Shown here: piece by piece, positions 53,787 through 61,270 of the stretch | How the letters are laid out: the number at the start of each line of letters is the position of its first letter | Position numbering within the stretch: the first letter of the stretch is position 1 | Source of the DNA: JAABRU01 sp050180235 | Lineage (GTDB): Bacteria > Desulfobacterota > Desulfobacteria > Desulfobacterales > Desulfococcaceae | Assembly: GCA_050180235.1 (NCBI GenBank) | Contig: JBFXEJ010000022.1 | Location: 1 to 62,161, forward strand | Length of the DNA stretch: 62,161 bases | Reading direction: 5' to 3' | Translations under genes and position numbers: made by a program | The notes under the pieces: model-generated | Seen by the model: the letters and a program-made list of their open reading frames with translations, nothing else | The model's database searches: none | What the model was told of the DNA's origin: nothing

Positions 53787-54215
53787 ATGGCAAACAAAAA
53801 AAAACATTCCGAATGCGGGAGTCCGCCTGCGGACCAGCAGCGGCGGATTAACAGCGATGAACTGCGTACCCACATGGCAAATGAACGCACGTTTCTGTCC
53901 TGGTGCAGAACCAGTCTTGCTTTGGTGGTTTTCGGATTTGTGCTGAGCCGGTTTGAAATATTTATCAGGGCAATGGAACACAGCGGACTTAAAATCAGCA
54001 CGCAGAAAATGATGAGCGAACTGCGGCTAGCCGCATTTTTTTCCTTTGTTCTTGCAGGAGCCATTATTCTTATTTCCGGATGGCGGTTTCTCTATGTCCG
54101 GAAAAAAATCATCAGAGGGGAGATTACTGTTTCCATCTTTCCTGAAATAATGGTAATTCTGTCAATGACAGCCATTATTGCCCTGGTGATTGTGCTGCTG
54201 ACCGGAACCATCTGA
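53787..54215 (+). CDS. DUF202 / YidH-family membrane protein
   Basis: 142 residues, starting one base after the stop of the receiver-Lon gene. The family motif is LRTHMANERTFLSWCRTSLALVVFGFVLSRF (positions about 26-57), with three membrane helices in total. DUF202 proteins have no known role. The tight coupling suggests it is a partner, anchor or substrate of the protease. Confidence 0.85.
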   Translation: MANKKKHSECGSPPADQQRRINSDELRTHMANERTFLSWCRTSLALVVFGFVLSRFEIFIRAMEHSGLKISTQKMMSELRLAAFFSFVLAGAIILISGWRFLYVRKKIIRGEITVSIFPEIMVILSMTAIIALVIVLLTGTI

Positions 54216-54222
54216 GCCGGTT

Positions 54223-54789
54223 CTACTCCGCAATATGATACCGCCGCAGTTTCCGCCAAAGGGAAACCCGGTCTATGCCAAGTATTTCCGATGCTTTGCT
54301 TTTGTTGTTCTCTGTTTTATGAAGAACCCAGCGGATATATTCCATTTCATTTTCCTCCAAAGTCAGAAACTGGCCGGGTCTTTCAGGTTTAATCCGGAAT
54401 GCCATCTGCTGAACATCAGGCGGAAGATGGGACATTTCAATGCCTGTCCCCCGTGCCAGTGCCACAGCCCTCTCAATGATATTTTCCAGTTCCCTGATAT
54501 TTCCCGGAAATTCATAATTGACAAGAAGATTCATGACATCTTCTGAAATTCTTTCAACATTTTTTGACTGGGATTGTGAAAATTTTGCAAGAAAATGCCG
54601 GCACAGAAGCGGAATGTCCTCTTTTCTTTCAGACAAAGGCGGAACATGCAGGGTGATGACATTCAGGCGGTAGTAAAGGTCCTGGCGGAATGAGCCGTCT
54701 TCTACTTCGTATTTCAAATCTTTGCTGGTTGCGGCCAGAATCCGGATATTCACCGGAATTTCCTCGGTTCCGCCGACACGCACAAAGGC
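54223..54789 (-). pseudogene. 3' fragment of a sigma-54-dependent response regulator
   Basis: The minus-strand frame encodes only the second half of a sigma-54 AAA+ domain (FVRVGGTEEIPVNIRILAAT; FRQDLYYRLNVITLHVPPL; FPGNIRELENIIERAV) and a Fis-type HTH (NNKSKASEILGIDRVSLWRKL). Walker A, Walker B and GAFTGA, together with any receiver, are absent. Homology stops abruptly near 54789, after which the frame is unrelated (ORF to 54834). It looks like the remains of a regulator truncated by rearrangement. Confidence 0.85.
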
Positions 54790-54834
54790 CGTATGGAAGT
54801 GGAAAGCATTATGGGCCGGGGCAGTGCATTTCAC

Positions 54835-55439
54835 CTGAAGCTGCCGGTTTCGGAAGTATCCGGGAGGATGTAACCGGTTATCCTGTACTCTGGTCTTTTC
54901 TATAGAGAAGTGATTCCGGATAGTTATCCCTAAGCAATTATCTCAGTCATGATGATTTTGCAAAAAGTCAGGATTTCATTTTTTTCGCCAGAGTGACGGT
55001 GTAACCAAGAAAAGACAGTGGATTAGAAGATTTTTCTTGACTTTTGGAAACGGGATACCGTATTAAAAGATAATCTGATCCGGATAATCTCCGGACAGAT
55101 ATTCCCCGTCCTTCCCCGATTATGTTTGTCTCCCGGAATCGGCGGACAGAAGCAGAAGGAACGGAAGGAATGCTGCGGAAACAGGGATATCAGAAAACTG
55201 CGCAATATACTGTATAATCCGGACAGGCAAAGACATATAATACTGTATGCCTGACAGACTCTCGGAAAGCATACAGTATTATATGCTTTTGAGGTTTGCA
55301 CATAATACTGTATGCCGAACGGATTTTCGGAAAGCATATACATCTATATGCTTTCGGAGTATATAATACTATATGCCGGGCATATAGTATTATATGCAAG
55401 CATACATTACTATATGCTTTAAATACGGACACTGCACCC
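54835..55439. other. Gap between the truncated regulator and the cassette region
   Basis: No recognisable gene. The first 350 bp look like scrambled DNA. The last 220 bp hold the palindrome array at 55204-55420. Confidence 0.6.
55204..55420. repeat. Array of AT-rich palindromic units (ATAATACTGTATGC type)
   Basis: About eight units of the pattern GCATATAGTATTATATGC in direct and inverted orientation, arranged with a rough 62-bp period (repeats near 55237, 55300 and 55363). It could bind a regulator or partition protein, or be an expanded repeat. It lies immediately before the cassette region. Confidence 0.7.
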
Positions 55440-55458
55440 GCATAACAACTGGTTAGGC
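55440..55458 (+). other. Possible collapsed attC / cassette insertion point
   Basis: GCATAAC and GTTAGGC separated by five bases (AACTG). GTTAGGC is the canonical core recombination site, but the stem of an attC is missing. It marks the left boundary of the cassette-like region. Confidence 0.4.
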
Positions 55459-55479
55459 TTGGGTAATGAAAAGATATAA

Positions 55480-55738
55480 TACCAATTCTCCATTGAATTT
55501 ATATAATCCACAATTCCCGCGCACATTTCCGCAAAATCAATGAAAAAAAGCGTGGGAACATGTTAAAGTATATTTTCAATAATCTGTTTCCCACAGAGAG
55601 CACAGAGGACTGCACAGAGTACACAGAGATTTTTTAGAAAAAACAGCCTCTTTTCCCTCTGTGTTCTCTGTGGTTTTTTCTCTCTGTGTCCTCTGTGGGA
55701 AACCGAATCATAAGTATACTTTCAATGGAGAATTGGTA
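55480..55738. mobile_element. TACC...GGTA MITE, copy A14
   Basis: The longest copy here, with TAA duplications at 55477-55479 and 55739-55741 and the CTCTGTGTTCTCTGTGG interior. It ends 12 bp before the SMEK gene start and may have displaced its native promoter. Confidence 0.85.
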
Positions 55739-55750
55739 TAAAAGGCGATT

Positions 55751-56716
55751 ATGAATAGACAGGTAAAATTCAACTTCATTGAAGAAAAACTAACACACCT
55801 TGCATTTCGCATTGAGGTGCGAGGGGGTTTGAATATTTTGGACTTAAATCTGCATTCTGAAAACTTTTATCAACATTTGTTAAATTTGCTTTTCGACTGG
55901 GATCTAAAAAACCTTAATACTGAACAGAAAAACTCCGCTGGTGTTGATCTGGTTGATGCCACTAATAAAATTATTGCCCAAGTTTCTGCTACAGCGACGA
56001 AACAGAAGGTTGAATCAGCTCTTTCCAAAGATCTTTCGAATTACAACGGCTATGCATTTAAGTTTATTTCAATCTGTAAAAACGCTTCAAATTTAAGGAC
56101 AAAAACATTTTGCAACCCTAATCATCTGATTTTTTCCCCTTCTTCAGATATTCTTGATATTACATCCCTCTTGAAATTTATAGGTGATATGGAAATTGAC
56201 CAACAGAGAAAGGTCTATGAATTTCTTAAAAGGGAGCTCAAAAATGAACCTGATCCTGAAAGAATAGAGTCGAACCTAACGACAATCATCAAAATTCTTT
56301 CAAAGGAAGATTGGAGTCGGGGAGCGATGGGTTTTGAAACAGTACCGTACGATCCTGAGACAAAAATTTCCTACAATCAATTGGAAGCTGCCAAAGTTCT
56401 TATTGACGATTATAAAATTCACTATCACCGTATTGATAAAATCTATTCTGACTTTGATAAGCAAGGCGTGAATAAAAGCATTTCTATCTTAAATGGCATC
56501 CGAACGGAGTATCTTGCTCTTGGAACAATTGTTTCTCCAGATCAGTGTTTTTTTTCTATTATTGAGAAAGTTGCCCATAAAATTCGGGCAAGTGCCAATT
56601 ATGCACCTATTCCCGATGAAGAGCTTGTGCTATGTGTGCAAATTCTTGTCGTAGACGCTTTTGTTCGATGCAAGATTTTTAAAAACCCATCAGGAGGTGT
56701 TAATGCTGGTTCCTGA
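55751..56716 (+). CDS. SMEK-domain protein of an ABC-3C system
   Basis: 321 residues. The SMEK domain at about 5-115 has VRGGLNILDLNLHSENFYQHLL, FDWDLKNLN, GVDLVDATNKIIAQVSATATKQKVESAL and NGYAFKFISI. A C-terminal half of about 200 residues is helical and probably the ABC-3C-specific CTD. In ABC-three-component systems, predicted to be anti-phage or conflict systems, this is the effector-type component. AT-rich codon use sets it apart from the chromosomal neighbours. It overlaps the middle component gene by 14 bases. Confidence 0.8.
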   Translation: MNRQVKFNFIEEKLTHLAFRIEVRGGLNILDLNLHSENFYQHLLNLLFDWDLKNLNTEQKNSAGVDLVDATNKIIAQVSATATKQKVESALSKDLSNYNGYAFKFISICKNASNLRTKTFCNPNHLIFSPSSDILDITSLLKFIGDMEIDQQRKVYEFLKRELKNEPDPERIESNLTTIIKILSKEDWSRGAMGFETVPYDPETKISYNQLEAAKVLIDDYKIHYHRIDKIYSDFDKQGVNKSISILNGIRTEYLALGTIVSPDQCFFSIIEKVAHKIRASANYAPIPDEELVLCVQILVVDAFVRCKIFKNPSGGVNAGS

Positions 56717-56930
56717 TAATATTCATCCTGAGCAGACAATATACTTTAATGGTGCTTTTGTTCTGAAAATAATTCAAGAACGTCGTGTGATGGATATGCT
56801 CGATTTATATGTACAGACAACATCTGAGCGAGATATGACAATGCCGGTATTTGTGCTATGCCTTGACTGGCTTTTTCTTCTCGGTTTGATAACATTGAAT
56901 GATATTGGCAAGGTGGAGCTATGTTCCTGA
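56703..56930 (+). CDS. ABC-3C system middle component
   Basis: 75 residues from the ATG at 56703 with AGGAGGTGTTA upstream. The sequence (DNIHPEQTIYFNGAFVLKII; FVLCLDWLFLLGLITLND) resembles the short winged-helix middle components of ABC-three-component systems. It bridges the effector and the ATPase. It overlaps both neighbours, so the three genes form one coupled unit. Confidence 0.78.
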   Translation: MLVPDNIHPEQTIYFNGAFVLKIIQERRVMDMLDLYVQTTSERDMTMPVFVLCLDWLFLLGLITLNDIGKVELCS

Positions 56931-58639
56931 AAACATTATCCATAACCCACGGGGATGGCACCATAATCCGAGATATCCCATTCCACTCCGGCCTTAATCT
57001 CATTGTTGATGAAACGCCGGCTGAAAGTGGCAAAGAAACTGGAAACAATGTGGGTAAGACAACAGTTTTGAAGATAGTCGATTTCTGCCTCGGTGCCAAA
57101 GCAAAAGGAATATACTCTGATCAAGAAAACAAACGGAACGAATACAAACTTGTTAAAGATTTCCTTATTGAAAATAGGGTGTGTGTTTCGCTGTTGCTTA
57201 AAGATGATCTGTTTCAAGAAGTATCTAGAGAGGTGCTCATTGAACGTAACTTTCTGAACCGAAAATACAAAATACAGCGCATAAATGGAAAGGATAAAAC
57301 TGATGATGAGTTTGAAGAAACGCTAACCGATCTCCTTTTCCCTGGACATTATGGTAAGAAACCAACATTTCGCCAAATAATTGCTCATAATATCCGCTAT
57401 GAAGATTTAAGTATAAACAATACTCTAAAAAATCTAAACCGTTACACTCGGGATGATGAGTATGAGACACTCTATCTCTTTCTTTTTGGCTGCGATTTTG
57501 AACAAGGAGATACCAAACAAGAATTACGCGCTCAAATCGATATCGAGGAAAAATTCAGGAGACGTCTTGAGTCTGAGCAAACAAAATCAGCATATGAAGC
57601 AGCCTTAAATCTGATTCAAGCTGACATTGATGAACTTGAGCGTCAAAAAGCCTCACTCAACCTAAATCCAAATTTCGAGTCTGATTTAGAAAAGCTTAAT
57701 AAAATTAAATACGAGATAAATCTTGCATCATCTGAAATTGGCAGGCTTGAACTTCGCAGAGAATTGATTTCAGAAGCTCAAAAGGAAATACGAGCGAGTA
57801 AATCCAATATAGATTTGCAACAGTTGCAGCAGATTTATCAGCAGGCGACATCTTTAGTGAGCGGACTTCAAAAAACTTTTCAGGAGCTTTATGACTTTCA
57901 CAACCGAATGGTGGAGTCAAAGATCAAGTTCATTATAAAAGATTTGCCTGAAATTGACTCAAAACTTGCCACGCAACGTGAACATCTGAAAAGTCTTTTG
58001 GCCGAGGAAACCGAATTAAGTTCAGTTATCATTCAAAGTGATTCCTTTAATGTACTTGAGCAATTGATTGTGGAGCTGAATGCCAAATACCAAAAAAAAG
58101 GTGACTATGAAAACACTTTACGTCAATTGGGCTCTGTAGAGTTAAAATTAATTGAACTTAATAATGATCTCATTGCAATCGACAATGAGCTATTTTCGGA
58201 TGAATTTGCTTTGAAAATAAAAGACCAAATAAATAAATTCAATAAGCATTTTTCATCTGTATCAAATGAATTATATGGTGAAAGGTACGCACTGAAGGTC
58301 GATACAAAAACAGTAAAAGGGCGCCGCCTTTATGAGTTCACGGCATTTAATCTCAATTTCAGCTCAGGAAAAAAGCAAGGTGAAATATCTTGTTTTGACA
58401 TTGCATACACGCTCTTTGCTGATGAGGAGAATATTCCTTGTATGCATTTCCTTCTTAACGATAAAAAAGAACTGATGCATGGCAATCAACTCCTTAGAAT
58501 CGCCAACCTTGTCAATATGATCGGAATACAGTTTATAGCTTCAATCTTGAAAGATAAACTACCAGGAGAGCTGAATAAAGATGAGTTTGTAATTCTAAGA
58601 TTATCGCAGAGTGATAAGCTTTTTAGGATTGAAGAATAA
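56921..58639 (+). CDS. DUF2326-type ABC/SMC-like ATPase of an ABC-3C system
   Basis: 572 residues. Walker A GNNVGKTT at 41-48 (starting MFLKTLSITHGDGTII, typical of DUF2326 ATPases). A long coiled coil lies at about 180-440. The C-terminal ATPase half has FDIAYTLFADEENIPCMHFLLND with the Walker B region, and ends at about residue 572. It senses or transmits a signal, through ATP hydrolysis, to the SMEK component. It is followed directly by an attC. Confidence 0.85.
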   Translation: MFLKTLSITHGDGTIIRDIPFHSGLNLIVDETPAESGKETGNNVGKTTVLKIVDFCLGAKAKGIYSDQENKRNEYKLVKDFLIENRVCVSLLLKDDLFQEVSREVLIERNFLNRKYKIQRINGKDKTDDEFEETLTDLLFPGHYGKKPTFRQIIAHNIRYEDLSINNTLKNLNRYTRDDEYETLYLFLFGCDFEQGDTKQELRAQIDIEEKFRRRLESEQTKSAYEAALNLIQADIDELERQKASLNLNPNFESDLEKLNKIKYEINLASSEIGRLELRRELISEAQKEIRASKSNIDLQQLQQIYQQATSLVSGLQKTFQELYDFHNRMVESKIKFIIKDLPEIDSKLATQREHLKSLLAEETELSSVIIQSDSFNVLEQLIVELNAKYQKKGDYENTLRQLGSVELKLIELNNDLIAIDNELFSDEFALKIKDQINKFNKHFSSVSNELYGERYALKVDTKTVKGRRLYEFTAFNLNFSSGKKQGEISCFDIAYTLFADEENIPCMHFLLNDKKELMHGNQLLRIANLVNMIGIQFIASILKDKLPGELNKDEFVILRLSQSDKLFRIEE

Positions 58640-58645
58640 GATACA

Positions 58646-58719
58646 GCCTAACAAGGCAAATTAACTCGGATGCAAATTCCGCTTCGCTCCATTTGCACCG
58701 GTTATTTGCAACGTTAGGC
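58646..58719 (+). other. Integron attC recombination site 1
   Basis: R'' GCCTAAC (58646-58652) and R' GTTAGGC (58713-58719) are perfectly complementary. In between are L''/L' arms (CAAATTAACTCGG with CCGGTTATTTG) and a variable hairpin (TGCAAATTCCGCTTCGCTCC and its partner ATTTGCA). Size (74 bp) and layout match a bona fide attC. It closes the ABC-3C cassette. Confidence 0.85.
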
Positions 58720-58855
58720 GAAAAGGAGGAGAGATAATATTTGGCAAAAATGCAATTTCAATGTTTTTTAAAGTTCTGACAGCGTGGAGTATGATCCTGA
58801 AAATTTACTGAGAGATTAACGCAAGAAATTACGGTGATATCCGAGAGTGATAAAA

Positions 58856-59032
58856 ATGGATTTTCCATATATTTTAGATCAAATGGCAAAAAATGCTTTT
58901 TTGGGCAAAGAAGTAGATCTGTATGATGCAGTTCAAGATTTCTATCTAACAGGTCTAAGTTGTGCTGTTTTTCCCGAACCAAAAGATACAGACCAAAATA
59001 TTCTGGCTATGAAGGCAGTCTGTAGTCTGTAG
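58856..59032 (+). CDS. Hypothetical 58-residue cassette protein
   Basis: From ATG 58856, preceded by a weak GAGAG. The sequence (MDFPYILDQMAKNAFLGKEV, then YDAVQDFYLTGLSC) has no family I know. It is followed by a GTGTGCAAAC hairpin. Upstream of it, an AGGAGG site leads into a 12-codon frame at 58741, so a longer gene may have been frameshifted. Confidence 0.35.
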   Translation: MDFPYILDQMAKNAFLGKEVDLYDAVQDFYLTGLSCAVFPEPKDTDQNILAMKAVCSL

Positions 59033-59058
59033 GGTGTGCAAACGCATGTTTGCACACC
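59033..59058. terminator. Hairpin, likely terminator
   Basis: GGTGTGCAAAC-GCAT-GTTTGCACACC followed by TTTAATT. Confidence 0.55.
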
Positions 59059-59262
59059 TTTAATTCATACCGCAATCATGGCGGGCTTTCGTCCATACTG
59101 CCTGCTGCTCATAATTCCGAATATCCGCTGAAGTTATAAACGATGTATTTAAAAGCAGGAGATCAGTGATTTTTGAACACCCGGTAAACAAACTTTATGC
59201 TGCAAAAGCATTGATAACACTTCTTCTTAACAGATTATGAGAGATAACGAAAGGAGTTGCTT

Positions 59263-59583
59263 ATGCTCCCCGGACTTTCTCCGTCAGGAGTAATAAATCA
59301 GGTTGCGAAATCTCTTGTCGTCAGACAGAGATACCCGACCGTGGAAAAGGCAATCTGGGAACTGGCATTGTCATCTGTCCGAAGTAAGACGGTTTATTAC
59401 CGGAGGCGTATCCGGAAACTGGAAAACAAATACGGGACTGACTTCGATAAGTTTACTGAGCGCCTGAAAAATAAGGCTGATCCTTACGAAGAGGATGACT
59501 GGCTGGCATGGCGGTCTGCCCGAAGTATGTTAGCCGACTGGCAGAAAGCGTATCAGGAACTGATCCATGAATCCTCTCATTGA
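59263..59583 (+). CDS. Antitoxin-like partner of a TumE-type toxin
   Basis: 106 residues from ATG 59263 with AAGGAG upstream. The sequence has VRQRYPTVEKAIWELA, then KLENKYGTDFDKFTERLKNK and EEDDWLAWRSARSMLADW; the KYGxxFxxF ... WxxW pattern is common in short proteins encoded before DUF6516 toxins. It overlaps the toxin start by 17 bases. It is intact, unlike its toxin. Confidence 0.65.
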   Translation: MLPGLSPSGVINQVAKSLVVRQRYPTVEKAIWELALSSVRSKTVYYRRRIRKLENKYGTDFDKFTERLKNKADPYEEDDWLAWRSARSMLADWQKAYQELIHESSH

Positions 59584-60084
59584 CGACTTAATCGAAATTC
59601 TGAAAAAACATTCGGCGGTGAAAAGTGTCCGTATTGTCAATTATGATGAAACGCCGGCAGGAAAAATTGAAGCAAAATTACGCTGTCGCCTTGTCAGAGA
59701 TTACCATATGCAGGTATGGTTCCACCATGAACCGGCATTTCAGGACTATGCCTGTCAGCTTACTACCGGACAAAAATTTATAACATACTGAAATAATTAA
59801 AATGGGTACAAAAAGTTGCTTTTGATAACCATTTGATTTTATATGTTTTAGCAAAATGGTCAAATTTTTTGTCCGGTAGTAAGGCCTGTCAGTTATTTAC
59901 GGATCACCCGATTTTACGATGGGACAATGCTCCCCATTATCCGAATATTTCCACAGCACAGCATCATTTCCATAATGAAAATAATAAGGTGAGCAAGTCT
60001 CCGTTGAAGGGGAAAATGCAGCAGGATTTGAAAACAGTTTTATCGGAAATCGAAAAATGGCTGACATCCGAGAACATCTCCTGA
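59567..60084 (+). pseudogene. TumE-like (DUF6516) toxin, interrupted by a MITE
   Basis: The 5' part (59567-59758) encodes MNPLIDDLIEILKKHSAVKS to FQDYACQ. The 3' part (from 59893) encodes LFTDHPILRWDNAPHYPNIS, the characteristic RWDNAPH motif, to the stop at 60084. Removing the 125-bp element and one duplication joins them in frame to a normal 127-residue toxin. As it stands, the reading frame stops 8 codons into the element. Confidence 0.88.
59759..59883. mobile_element. 125-bp CTTACTACCGG MITE, copy 1
   Basis: Inverted ends CTTACTACCGGACAAAAA, flanked by 9-bp GCCTGTCAG duplications (59750-59758 and 59884-59892). Identical over its whole length to the copy at 60169-60293. Confidence 0.93.
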
Positions 60085-60093
60085 GATAAAAGT

Positions 60094-60157
60094 GCCTAAC
60101 CAAGCGTTGCACCGGACAGGCGGATAAGCCGCCCTGCCGATGAACTTGTCGTTATTT
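60094..60157 (+). other. attC-like site 2 (degenerate right end)
   Basis: Starts GCCTAACCAAGCGTTGCACC and ends GAACTTGTCGTTA, the common attC arms, with a GC-rich stem (GGACAGGCGG/CCGCCCTGCC). The R' box is GTTATTT rather than GTTAGGC, so it may be mutated or a hybrid. Confidence 0.6.
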
Positions 60158-60168
60158 TTTAATCGGCT

Positions 60169-60293
60169 CTTACTACCGGACAAAAATTTATAACATACTG
60201 AAATAATTAAAATGGGTACAAAAAGTTGCTTTTGATAACCATTTGATTTTATATGTTTTAGCAAAATGGTCAAATTTTTTGTCCGGTAGTAAG
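60169..60293. mobile_element. 125-bp CTTACTACCGG MITE, copy 2
   Basis: Identical to 59759-59883 and in the same orientation, with 8-bp AATCGGCT duplications (60161-60168 and 60294-60301). It is inserted just beyond attC-like site 2. Confidence 0.93.
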
Positions 60294-60332
60294 AATCGGC
60301 TAATAAATTCTAAATTCATAAAGGAGATTCAG

Positions 60333-60548
60333 ATGCAAGTAACACATAGTGAAACCGCAAAAATCGACCCAAACTGCGAAATTCGTCTGGGAATCGCTTC
60401 GTGGGATGACGGGAGCAATACTGCCAAATCAGTAAAGTATACATGGTTCGACAAGAATGGGAAAGCAGCCCGCGGAGGGGAATTTCCGGTTGACGCTCTT
60501 CCTCATGCACTTGATTTTGCGATCCGAAATGGATATGTGAGCCTTTAA
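60333..60548 (+). CDS. Small cassette protein of unknown function
   Basis: 71 residues from ATG 60333 with AAGGAGATTCAG upstream. The sequence SVKYTWFDKNGKAARGGEFP followed by ALPHALDFAIRNGY is compact and soluble-looking; no family is named with confidence. Confidence 0.6.
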   Translation: MQVTHSETAKIDPNCEIRLGIASWDDGSNTAKSVKYTWFDKNGKAARGGEFPVDALPHALDFAIRNGYVSL

Positions 60549-60621
60549 CATCAAGTCACTCTCTCAAGAGAAATGTTTTCATGCCGGAATCGGAATGTTG
60601 TGCAGCGCATGGCAAAATCAT

Positions 60622-60901
60622 ATGAGATTTAAATACGATATCAAAAAAAGCGAACAACTCAGAAAAAATCCAAAACGTGGGATTGGATTTGATGATGTGC
60701 AGGAATTGTTTGAGCATTATTATTATGAAGATATGAGATGTGACGATCCAACCCAATAACTCCGCTACCGGCTGGGTGCAGGGAAAATTATACACAGTAA
60801 TCTATGAACAAAGATTTGACAATGAAGGTTTGTATTATCACCTTGTGACCCTATGGAAGGCAACCAAACAGGAGGTGAGGAATTATGCCGAAAATAGCTG
60901 A
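60622..60901 (+). pseudogene. brnT: BrnT-type toxin with a single-base frameshift
   Basis: Frame 1 encodes MRFKYDIKKSEQLRKNPKRG to YYYEDMRCDDPTQ and stops at 60757. The downstream frame continues ATGWVQGKLYTVIYEQRFD, then YYHLVTLWKATKQE to the stop at 60901. Seven bases separate the Gln and Ala codons, where BrnT has two residues, so one base has been inserted; deleting one A at 60758-60759 restores it. The family motifs DDPxQ and HLVTLWKAT are clear. Confidence 0.85.
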
Positions 60902-61166
60902 AAAAATACCGACAGCTGACGAAATAGCTGAAATGGCGGACAGAGGAGAAGATGTTTCAAGATTTTTTACCGGTGACGGTAAAATGAAACCGCCTCTTAA
61001 CAAAACCGGAATGCAATATGTCAATGTCGACTTTACCCCGGAAATGTTGCATGAATTGGATAATATTATCAGAGAAGTAAATATCAGCCGACAGGCTTTT
61101 ATAAAAATGTATATACGTCAGGCAATTGATCACTATTATATGGCTAAAAAGGTGATGGCTTCGTAA
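60885..61166 (+). CDS. brnA: BrnA-type antitoxin
   Basis: 93 residues overlapping the brnT end. The C-terminal ribbon-helix-helix QYVNVDFTPEMLHELDNIIR with SRQAFIKMYIRQAID matches BrnA (CopG family). It binds its own promoter and the toxin. It is intact although its toxin is frameshifted. Confidence 0.88.
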   Translation: MPKIAEKIPTADEIAEMADRGEDVSRFFTGDGKMKPPLNKTGMQYVNVDFTPEMLHELDNIIREVNISRQAFIKMYIRQAIDHYYMAKKVMAS

Positions 61167-61183
61167 AACATAAGCCCCCAAAA

Positions 61184-61243
61184 AAATAACCAGGCGGTCA
61201 AGCGGATTGCCCTGACGGGCAACCGCTTACCTTGTTGTTATGC
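61184..61243 (+). other. attC-like site 3
   Basis: ATAAC at 61186-61190 and GTTATGC at 61237-61243 as outer boxes. The arms CAGGCGGTCAAGCGG and CCGCTTACCTTG enclose a GCCCTGACGGGC stem-loop. The left box lacks the full GCATAAC. Confidence 0.6.
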
Positions 61244-61270
61244 TTTCAATAAAAAAAAAGGAGATTGAGT

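Noticed and set aside
55204..55420. CRISPR array
   Set aside because: Units are palindromic, irregularly spaced and without unique spacers of constant length; no cas genes are nearby.
55190..55432. Minus-strand frame with repetitive AYxIILYAF peptide
   Set aside because: The peptide repeats only because the DNA is a palindrome array; no ribosome site and no homology are apparent.
58741..58779. 12-codon frame after an AGGAGG site
   Set aside because: Too short to support as a gene; noted only as a possible start of a frameshifted longer one.
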